The notes under the pieces: generated by a model
What the model was told of the DNA's origin: nothing
The model's input: only the letters and a program-made list of their open reading frames with translations
Databases searched by the model: none
Source of the DNA: Dyella sp. A6
GTDB lineage: Bacteria; Pseudomonadota; Gammaproteobacteria; Xanthomonadales; Rhodanobacteraceae
Direction of reading: 5' to 3'
NCBI RefSeq assembly: GCF_036320485.1
Contig: NZ_CP132911.1
Location: forward strand, 3,286,001 to 3,350,000
DNA: 64,000 nt
In this document: positions 44,641 through 52,241 of the stretch, in pieces
Layout of the letters: each line of letters opens with the position of its first letter
Numbering within the stretch: position 1 is the stretch's first letter
Translations under genes and position numbers: made by a program

Positions 44641-46032
44641 ATGAATGCCACCACCGCAACTCCGGTTGCCAGTCACTCGAAGGCCACCGCGGTCTTCGTC
44701 TGTATCCTCGCCGCGTTGGCGGGCCTGATGTTCGGACTGGACATCGGCGTGATTTCCGGCGCGCAGCAGTTCATCCAGAAGGAATTCGCGGTCAGCGACG
44801 AAACCATCGGCCTGATCGTCAGCATCATGATGGTCGGTGCCGCCGCCGGCGCGCTGATCGCCGGCTGGCTGTCGGGCCACCTCGGGCGCAAGCGTTCGCT
44901 GATTCTCGGCGCGGTGCTGTTCGTCGCCGGCTCGCTGCTGTGCAGCGTGGCCTGGACACCGGACGTGCTGATCGCGGGCCGGCTCGTGCTGGGCGTGGCG
45001 ATCGGCCTGGCCAGCTTCACCGCACCGCTGTACCTGGCCGAGATCGCGCCGGAGTCGATCCGCGGCGCGATGATCTCGCTGTACCAGCTGATGATCACCA
45101 TCGGCATCCTGGTCGCCTTCCTTTCGGATACCGCTTTCAGCTACTCGGGCAACTGGCGCTGGATGCTGGGCGTGATCGCCATTCCCGGCGCGCTGTTCCT
45201 GCTGGGCGTGGTGTTCCTGCCCTACAGCCCGCGCTGGCTGATGATGCGTGGCCGCAAGCCGGAGGCCGAGCACGTGCTGCACAAGCTGCGCGGCAGCCTG
45301 GACACCATCCAGAAGGAAATCGCCGACATCGAGGAACAGCTGAAGACGCCGCAGCGCGGCATCCACATGTTCTTCCAGAACTCGAACTTCCGCCGCTCGG
45401 TGTATCTGGGCGTGCTGCTGCAGGTCATGCAGCAGCTGACCGGCATGAACGTGGTGATGTATTACGCACCGCGCATCTTCCAGGGCATGGGCTACGACAC
45501 CGCCTCGCAGATGTGGTTCACCGCGGTGGTGGGTCTGGTCAACGTGCTGGCCACCTTCATCGCCATCGGCCTGGTCGACCGGCTGGGCCGCAAGCCGATC
45601 CTGTATGTCGGCTTCGTGGTGATGGCGATCGGCCTCGGCGTGGTCGGCACCATGATGCATCTGGGCATCCACACCCACGCCCAGCAGTTCTTCACCGTCG
45701 GCATGCTGCTGATCTTCATCGTCGGCTTCGCGATGTCGGCCGGCCCGCTGATCTGGACGCTGTGCTCGGAAATCCAGCCGCTCAAGGGCCGCGACTTCGG
45801 CATCGGCTGCTCCACCCTCACCAACTGGGTCGCCAACGCCATCGTGGGCTGGTCGTTCCTGCCGCTGCTCAACAGCATCGGCGACGCCAAGACCTTCTGG
45901 CTCTACGCCGCCTTCAACGTGGTGTTCATCGGCCTCACCCTGTGGCTGGTGCCGGAGACCAAGGGCGTCACGCTGGAACAGATCGAGCGCAACCTGATGG
46001 CCGGCAAGCCGCTGCGTCGGATCGGGCAGTAA
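44641..46032 (+). CDS. MFS sugar:proton symporter (sugar porter family)
   Basis: The protein is 463 residues, 12 membrane segments. Sugar-porter motifs: GLMFGLDIGVISGAQQFI, GHLGRKRSL, PYSPRWLMMRGR (PESPRWL type), DRLGRKPILY and PETKGVTLEQIERNLM. It is close in type to GalP/XylE and probably imports galactose. A GGGGAGAG ribosome site precedes the ATG. It ends the operon, directly before a strong terminator. Confidence 0.93.
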   Translation: MNATTATPVASHSKATAVFVCILAALAGLMFGLDIGVISGAQQFIQKEFAVSDETIGLIVSIMMVGAAAGALIAGWLSGHLGRKRSLILGAVLFVAGSLLCSVAWTPDVLIAGRLVLGVAIGLASFTAPLYLAEIAPESIRGAMISLYQLMITIGILVAFLSDTAFSYSGNWRWMLGVIAIPGALFLLGVVFLPYSPRWLMMRGRKPEAEHVLHKLRGSLDTIQKEIADIEEQLKTPQRGIHMFFQNSNFRRSVYLGVLLQVMQQLTGMNVVMYYAPRIFQGMGYDTASQMWFTAVVGLVNVLATFIAIGLVDRLGRKPILYVGFVVMAIGLGVVGTMMHLGIHTHAQQFFTVGMLLIFIVGFAMSAGPLIWTLCSEIQPLKGRDFGIGCSTLTNWVANAIVGWSFLPLLNSIGDAKTFWLYAAFNVVFIGLTLWLVPETKGVTLEQIERNLMAGKPLRRIGQ

Positions 46033-46051
46033 CAAGGCCCGGAGAGATGAG

Positions 46052-46087
46052 AAGAAGCCTGCCGATCGGCAGGCTTCTTTTTTTGTG
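46052..46087 (+). terminator. Strong rho-independent terminator after the dgo operon
   Basis: A perfect 28-bp palindrome (46052-46079; half AAGAAGCCTGCCGA) runs into a T-tract of seven or more (46078-46084). This ends the dgo-SDR-lactonase-porter operon. Confidence 0.93.
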
Positions 46088-46839
46088 CCGAATCAATCGA
46101 ACCGGCTACACAGACTTGCGACAAGCATGCTGTTGCCCGGGTTCACCTATTGATTGCTGCCAGTCACGCAACGCCGTCACTGGTTGACTCCTGATAGACG
46201 CCAGTGACCAGGGCCGCCAGCCAATCCGGCGCTCGAACTCCTGCAGCCTGACTCCACCGCCATCCATTGAGACTCACGTCTCTGGACTATGGCGTTCGGC
46301 GGCATCCTGCACCACCGGGCGGCCCATGACAAAAACTGGCCGTCAAGCTCCATACGACTGCCATCCCTCCCTCGTCAACGGGTAGCCCGCCGGACTCCAG
46401 GCACAGCCGCACATTCGGCGCCCCTCGGCACACTGGGACCACGCCCCCCCCGCAAGACTCATAAGTCCATACGCACCGCGATTCTGGGCATGTGCTGGCT
46501 CATCTGCAGGCTACCGATGCACATCGCGCCAGCTAACAAGCGAAAGCGGCATATGGATGTTGCGGCGCAGCTTGACGCCATACGATCAAATCGTTTTATC
46601 TTAAAATACTACTTAATGATGAGCGATACGAAGGAGCCGCTCAAAGTAGCTTGGAAAGGTTCTGTTGGATTTGCTTCAAAACTAGTGAGTAGCCGCCACA
46701 TAGCAGCGGCATCTGAATCGCGCGACTGAGGGGTAGCACGACTCGATTCGAACAAAAGGCCTGGCGCCGCGCGACACCAGGCTCATCGTTCACGAATTCA
46801 CATACATGTCCACGAGCATTTCGCATTTAGGGGAAATCC
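46088..46839. other. Long intergenic region upstream of the second TonB receptor
   Basis: About 750 bases with no credible gene. A dyad GTCACTGG (46176-46183) and CCAGTGAC (46201-46208) may be an operator or a hairpin. TTTTATCTTA at 46595-46604 is in an AT-rich block, and its reverse strand shares TAAGATAAAA with the dgo promoter region. A promoter probably lies here. The last 200 bases would be the leader of the receptor mRNA; a frame at 46289-46729 has unlikely codon use. Confidence 0.45.
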
Positions 46840-49692
46840 ATGCAACGAACAAAACTGACGTTCTCAGTGTGCCAAGCACTTGCCATCATGGCGGGAGCCG
46901 GCGTACTCGGCTATAGCATGCCTAGTTATGCGCAGACCGGCGCATCCGCCGCCGCCCCCAGCGCATCCGTCACGTCTTCCCACAAGACCACGAGTACCAA
47001 GAACAACAAGAAGAAGAAGGTGGTCAATCTGACGGCGATCAGCGTCACGGGCCAGCTCGCGGCGATTCAGCGTGCCGAATCCATCAAACAGAATGCCGTC
47101 AACGTCGTCGACTCCATCTCTGCGGAAGAAGCAGGCAAGTTCCCGGACCCCAATGTCGCCGACGCACTGCAGCGTGTACCGGGCGTATCGGTCAATCGCA
47201 GCGGTGGTGAGTCCAGCCAGATCGCAATTCGAGGCTTCGGCCCCAACTTCGTCGCGGTGACGATCAACGGCCGCCAGATGGCTACTGCTTCGGGTTCACG
47301 CGCTTTCGATTTCGCGGTGCTTCCGTCGGACATCATCAGCGTCGCACAGGTCAACAAGACTTCGTCCGCTGATATCTCGGAGGTCGATATCGGTGGTGTC
47401 GTGAACATCCAGACAGCACGACCGCTGGACTTCAATGGCTTTCACGCAACAGGCAGCGTTGCAGGCGTCAACAACAATCTGACCGGAAGCTGGTCCGGGA
47501 AGACCACACCCAATGCATCGGGCCTCGTCGGCTGGACGAATGCGAAGCACACCTTCGGCTGGTTGATGTCAGCGCAGTACTACAGGCGTGACGATACTCA
47601 AATCAACACCCAGGCAAGCTCCTGGTATGCGAACCAGGACATTTCAAAGCTTTCCGGGTTGAGCAACCCCAACTACACGCATGTCGCCATACCGGAGACG
47701 CTGGCAAACAACGTCATCAACGAGCAACGTACGCGCAAGAGCTTCACCGGCGCCATCGACTGGCAACCGATTGATCGCCTCACCATCCAGTTCGACACCC
47801 TATATGCGAGCTACCACATCAATCCGCTGGAGCACGAATTCGGCGAGTACGGCAACGCAGGCGACATCCAGTCACTCACCACGGACAGCAACAACACCGT
47901 GTTGAACTATGTTCGGAAAAATACCGGCACGATGTCGAACGATTATGTCGTTTCCTACAATCCAAGCGACGAGTTCATGCAGCAGAACGGATTGAACTTC
48001 GCATTCAATGTCGACCCTTCGACCACGGTCACACTGGACGTTTCCAAATCCAAGGCATGGAACAAGCAGAGCCCCAACGGATACTTCTCGGTGATCGGCA
48101 CACGCAATGTTGGCGTCAATCCGACCTGGACAAACAATGGCAACAGCAGTCCACCGAGCTATACCAATATCCTTTCCACCACCAACATGGGGGATCTGTA
48201 TGCGCACTGCTGCAATGAAGGCGGCCAATCCAACAATGTCACTGACGGCATCACCGAATATCAGCTGAACCTCTCGAAGGATTTTGAGAGCGGACTTCTT
48301 TCCACTTTGGAATTCGGCGTACAAGAAAACAAGCAGTACAACAAATCCGTCCAGTGGGTTACTCCCCAGGGCATACTCTGCAATGCCTACTGTGGTTATG
48401 CGGTGTCGGTGCCTGCCAGCGCCGTCGGCGCCTATATCTACACACCACCTTCGCCAATCAGCGGCGTTTCGCAGCCGGGCCTTCCAAGACAGTGGATTCA
48501 GTACAACGCCCTGGAATACATGAAGTGGCTGACAACCCCCGCGGCCTACAATCAGCTGACTCCGGACAAGCGTGCGGCCCTGCTTGCGGCACTTGCCCAA
48601 TACGGCAGCTTCGGACCCAAGCTCAATCCGGGCAGCTTCAACGAAGTGCAAGAAACCGACAAAGCCGCTTTCGTCAAGGCTGTTTTCGAAGGCTCGATGT
48701 GGGAGATGCCATGGACTCTCGATGTCGGTGCGCGATATATGCACGTGAGCTCCGTATCGCAGGCGATCTTTCAAGAGCCCATTAGCTACTACGTCGATCC
48801 CAATGACAGCAGTGCGAGCCAGGTCACATTCGGACCATTGAAGCCGCAGTCCGCGACCGGCGGTTATCACAAGTGGCTCCCTTCCATCAACTTCAAGCTG
48901 AACTTGCTTGACAACCTGATCTATCGTCTGGCGTTCTCCAAAACGCTGACTCCTCCGGCACTGAACAATCTTTATTACAACCAGAGCTTCGGTACTCGTC
49001 CGGAATCGCTGACGATCTCCCAGGGCAACCCCAATCTTCAACCGTATACATCGATCAACTACGACACCGGCCTGGAGTGGTACATCAACGACTCCAGCTA
49101 TTTGGCAGTTGAAGGTTTCTACAAGAAGGTCAGCAACTTCAGCACGATCGTAAGCACTCCCGTACAGTTCCTCGGCCAAACATGGTCACTGAGCGAACCG
49201 ATCAACCTGAATTCGGCAAATATCTATGGTGAAGAACTGACCTTCAACTATCAGTTCAATCATCTTCTTCCCGCACCGTTCGACGGCCTCGGCATGGCCT
49301 TCAACTACACGCACGTCAGCAGCAGCGCCAATCTCAATCCTGGAACGATTGCCGCCTCCGGCAAGTTTGCAGTACCGGGTATCGGTGATTCGGCGAACCT
49401 CAGTGGGTACTACGAAAAGGGCCGCTGGCAAGTGCGCCTGGCCTACAACTGGCGCGGTAAATATCTGGAAAGTCTCGCTTATGGATCAGGTGCCCAGCCC
49501 GCCACGCGTACCGCCTATGGAGAGCTTGACCTGAGTGCTAGCTACAAAATCAACCATCACGTCTCGCTGTTCGTGTATGGCACGAATCTGACCCAGTCGC
49601 ATCTTTACGACTACTCCGTGTATCCGAACCGTTTCCTGTACGCGGAAGCTGACGGCACGGTGTATACCGTGGGCATACGCGGCACATTCTAA
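46840..49692 (+). CDS. TonB-dependent receptor of the galactoside locus
   Basis: The protein is 950 residues. The signal peptide is about 1-31 (VCQALAIMAGAGVLGYSMPSYA). The plug begins SIKQNAVNVVDSISAEEAGKFPD, has VADALQRVPGVSVNR, SQIAIRGFGPNFVAVTINGR and ends ISEVDIGGVVNIQTARPL, the pattern of Xanthomonadales sugar receptors. The barrel ends in the consensus aromatic YTVGIRGTF. GGGGAAA precedes the ATG. The coding sequence is less GC-rich than dgo genes before it and GH35 after it. The GH27, epimerase and GH35 genes follow, so galactosides are the likely ligands. Confidence 0.92.
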   Translation: MQRTKLTFSVCQALAIMAGAGVLGYSMPSYAQTGASAAAPSASVTSSHKTTSTKNNKKKKVVNLTAISVTGQLAAIQRAESIKQNAVNVVDSISAEEAGKFPDPNVADALQRVPGVSVNRSGGESSQIAIRGFGPNFVAVTINGRQMATASGSRAFDFAVLPSDIISVAQVNKTSSADISEVDIGGVVNIQTARPLDFNGFHATGSVAGVNNNLTGSWSGKTTPNASGLVGWTNAKHTFGWLMSAQYYRRDDTQINTQASSWYANQDISKLSGLSNPNYTHVAIPETLANNVINEQRTRKSFTGAIDWQPIDRLTIQFDTLYASYHINPLEHEFGEYGNAGDIQSLTTDSNNTVLNYVRKNTGTMSNDYVVSYNPSDEFMQQNGLNFAFNVDPSTTVTLDVSKSKAWNKQSPNGYFSVIGTRNVGVNPTWTNNGNSSPPSYTNILSTTNMGDLYAHCCNEGGQSNNVTDGITEYQLNLSKDFESGLLSTLEFGVQENKQYNKSVQWVTPQGILCNAYCGYAVSVPASAVGAYIYTPPSPISGVSQPGLPRQWIQYNALEYMKWLTTPAAYNQLTPDKRAALLAALAQYGSFGPKLNPGSFNEVQETDKAAFVKAVFEGSMWEMPWTLDVGARYMHVSSVSQAIFQEPISYYVDPNDSSASQVTFGPLKPQSATGGYHKWLPSINFKLNLLDNLIYRLAFSKTLTPPALNNLYYNQSFGTRPESLTISQGNPNLQPYTSINYDTGLEWYINDSSYLAVEGFYKKVSNFSTIVSTPVQFLGQTWSLSEPINLNSANIYGEELTFNYQFNHLLPAPFDGLGMAFNYTHVSSSANLNPGTIAASGKFAVPGIGDSANLSGYYEKGRWQVRLAYNWRGKYLESLAYGSGAQPATRTAYGELDLSASYKINHHVSLFVYGTNLTQSHLYDYSVYPNRFLYAEADGTVYTVGIRGTF

Positions 49693-49715
49693 CTAATGGC
49701 GCTCCCCAGCCCGTG

Positions 49716-49752
49716 CGCCGGTTCCAGGTACCGCTTCGGAACCGGCGTCTTT
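49716..49752 (+). terminator. Hairpin terminator after the second TonB receptor gene
   Basis: CGCCGGTTCC (49716-49725) pairs with GGAACCGGCG (49738-49747), followed by TCTTTT. A classic terminator shape 23 bases after the receptor stop. GH27 then needs its own promoter or depends on read-through. Confidence 0.8.
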
Positions 49753-49915
49753 TACTTCTGCAACGGATACTTCGTCATCTGCATGCCAGAGCATCCCATC
49801 GACCATGGCCAGCTTGAATTCCATGACCACCGTGGCAGCGCAACGACATGAATGTGTCTAGGCACGAACACTCCGGCATCTGCCGACCTCATCACTACAA
49901 GGTGGAGAGAAATCG

Positions 49916-51121
49916 ATGAATCGCTTCCTACGCTGCTTGCCAAAGGCGGCAACACCGCTTGTCATTACCATTACGATCGCTATGGGTGCTACACCCGTCA
50001 TGGCCGCACAGAGCGCACCCGCGCTGCCACAGATGGGCTTCAACAACTGGAACTCCACTCACTGCCGCCCTGCATTCAATGAAAAGATGATCCGGGGCAT
50101 CGCCAATAAATTCATAAGCCTTGGTCTGCGCGATGCAGGCTACCGTTACGTCAACATCGACGACTGCTGGGCCAACTGGAAGCGTGACAAGAACGGCAGG
50201 CTCGAAGCGAACCCCAAGCGCTTCCCGAGCGGCATCAAGGCCCTGGCCGACTACATCCACAGCAAGGGTCTGAAGTTCGGCCTGTATTCGAGCGCAGGCA
50301 CTTCCACCTGCCAACCATTGGAAGAGAACCGTGGATTTCCTGGCGGTCTGGGACACGAGAAACAGGATGCCGCGACGTTCGCGTCCTGGGGCGTGGACTA
50401 CCTGAAGTACGACAACTGCAACAACCAGAATGTCCCTGCGTTGAAGCGCTATACCGCGATGGCTGAAGCACTTCGTGCGACTGGCAGGCCTATATTCTTC
50501 AGCGTGTGCGAGTGGGGCGAGAACAAGCCGTGGCTTTGGGCCGGAAAGCCACCGGTCGACGCTGGATCGTGGCGCACCACTGGTGACATCAGCGACAACT
50601 ACGCTTCGATGTTGAAGAACTTCAAGCAGAACGTGGTACTCGCCAAATACGCCACACCTGGCCACTGGAATGATCCGGACATGCTCGAGGTGGGCAACGG
50701 CGGCATGACCGATGTCGAATACCGCAGTCAGTTCAGCCTCTGGTCGATCATGGCCGCACCACTACTCATTGGCACCGACCTGCGCACGATCAAGCCGGAC
50801 GCGCTGAAGATTCTGCTCAACAAGGATGTGATCGCGGTAGATCAGGACCCGCTGGGCGTACAAGGCAGACAGGTGAGCGACACGAATGGCATCCACGTCA
50901 TCGTCAAGCCACTCGAGGGTGGCAGTGAAGCCGTGGCGGTATTCAACGAGACCGATACTGCACGCAAGGTGAGCATAAGTGCCTCCGAGATAGACCTGAA
51001 GAAGGGTATGAACTATCGCTTCCGAAATCTGTGGACGCACAGGGCTCGGACGGGCGACGGCTCCATCAAAATCGACCTCCCAGCGCATGCGACTGCGATG
51101 TATCGCATCAGCCGCCTTTGA
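49916..51121 (+). CDS. GH27 alpha-galactosidase, secreted
   Basis: The protein is 401 residues. The signal peptide is about 1-30 (VITITIAMGATPVMA). The GH27 barrel has MGFNNWNSTHC, YVNIDDCW, the nucleophile D166 in YLKYDNCN and the acid/base D224 in WRTTGDISD. GHWNDPDML follows. A beta-sandwich domain fills about 310-401. It frees terminal alpha-galactose from oligosaccharides such as raffinose-type or galactomannan fragments, probably in the periplasm. A GGTGGAGAG ribosome site lies before the ATG. Confidence 0.94.
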   Translation: MNRFLRCLPKAATPLVITITIAMGATPVMAAQSAPALPQMGFNNWNSTHCRPAFNEKMIRGIANKFISLGLRDAGYRYVNIDDCWANWKRDKNGRLEANPKRFPSGIKALADYIHSKGLKFGLYSSAGTSTCQPLEENRGFPGGLGHEKQDAATFASWGVDYLKYDNCNNQNVPALKRYTAMAEALRATGRPIFFSVCEWGENKPWLWAGKPPVDAGSWRTTGDISDNYASMLKNFKQNVVLAKYATPGHWNDPDMLEVGNGGMTDVEYRSQFSLWSIMAAPLLIGTDLRTIKPDALKILLNKDVIAVDQDPLGVQGRQVSDTNGIHVIVKPLEGGSEAVAVFNETDTARKVSISASEIDLKKGMNYRFRNLWTHRARTGDGSIKIDLPAHATAMYRISRL

Positions 51122-51172
51122 AATGCAGGCGATGACTGATTCGCACATGCCTCCACGCCGTAGTGACCCATC

Positions 51173-52057
51173 GTGCTGCAAATAAAAAACAGGTCACTCA
51201 GTGTGCAGGTCCTTGCCGAAGCCGGCGGTGGCATCGCCGGCTTCGACTGGCATGGCCGCAACGAACCGATTTCCTTGATGCGACGTTACAAGCCTTCAGG
51301 GCATCGTATCGACCCCAACCAACTTTCCTGTTTTCCCCTGGTGCCCTGGAGCAATCGCATCTCCGACAACGGATTCGAAGTGGAAGGCCGCTGGATACCT
51401 TTGTCGAGCAACCGCGAAGATGAACCCTGGCCCATCCACGGCAGTGGCTGGCAACGTGCATGGCAAGTGACGTCACATACAACCCACGAAATAAGGCTTT
51501 CCCTGACGCAGCGCTCTGCCACGGCTTATTGCTACGAGGCGAGTCTGCAATACACCTTGCTCGAAGACGCCCTGCAGGTCGATATGGCTGTCACCAACAT
51601 CGCCTCGCTATCGATGCCCTTCGGGCTCGGACTGCACCCATTTTTTAACCGTGGCGACAGCGTGCGCTTGATGGCGCCGGCATCCAATGTTTGGCTCAAT
51701 AACGGTCAAACGCCTCTGCCGACCCAATATGTCGATATTCCACCGGAGTGGGACTTTCGCGCCGAACGCGCATTACCGGAACAAGGTATCGACAATGCCT
51801 TTCAAGGCTGGACGGGCGAAGCTGTGATCCATTGGCCTGGATCGCAGCTTGGGTTGCGGATCGACGCCGGAACCGATGCTTTCGTGCTCTATACGCCAGC
51901 CGACCGCGACTTCTTCTGCTTCGAACCGGTCGACCATCCCATCAACGCCGTGCATCTTCCAGGAGGACCGGACAAGCATGGGATGACGATGCTTTCGCCA
52001 CGAGCCACGCTTCAACGTCGATTCGTGTTCAGCGTGCTCGATATGCCGAAAGACTGA
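51173..52057 (+). CDS. Aldose 1-epimerase (galactose mutarotase family)
   Basis: The protein is 294 residues from GTG at 51173; the start is not certain. It is a galactose-mutarotase-like beta-sandwich: FPLVPWSNRISDNGF, EPWPIHGSGWQRAW (the first His), GLGLHPFFNR (the catalytic His) and FFCFEPVDHPINAVH (the Glu). There is no signal peptide, so it works in the cytoplasm. It interconverts alpha- and beta-galactose, feeding whichever anomer the galactose dehydrogenase takes. It is 51 bases after GH27, likely the same transcript. Confidence 0.88.
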   Translation: MLQIKNRSLSVQVLAEAGGGIAGFDWHGRNEPISLMRRYKPSGHRIDPNQLSCFPLVPWSNRISDNGFEVEGRWIPLSSNREDEPWPIHGSGWQRAWQVTSHTTHEIRLSLTQRSATAYCYEASLQYTLLEDALQVDMAVTNIASLSMPFGLGLHPFFNRGDSVRLMAPASNVWLNNGQTPLPTQYVDIPPEWDFRAERALPEQGIDNAFQGWTGEAVIHWPGSQLGLRIDAGTDAFVLYTPADRDFFCFEPVDHPINAVHLPGGPDKHGMTMLSPRATLQRRFVFSVLDMPKD

Positions 52058-52241
52058 TCGGAACGGATAAGTTGCGCATGAAATTTCTTTCTACTGCCAC
52101 GAACTACTGCCACGAACACTTTCATCAACTCTCACCATCAGGCATCGCCCACTTCGCTGAAACACACGTCGATGAATCAGCAGCGTCCCGAAGTGCAGGT
52201 GCAATGTCAGATCGATTGATCTTTATATGAGGAAGATGGCA
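52058..52241. other. Gap between epimerase and GH35 genes
   Basis: These 184 bases hold no gene. GAGGAAG at 52229-52235 is the ribosome site that favours the GH35 start at 52242 over the in-frame ATGs at 52227 and 52236. Confidence 0.55.

Noticed and set aside
46289..46729. A 146-residue ORF in the long intergenic region
   Set aside because: Its Pro/Arg/His-rich start and lack of a ribosome site or any familiar motif argue against a gene.
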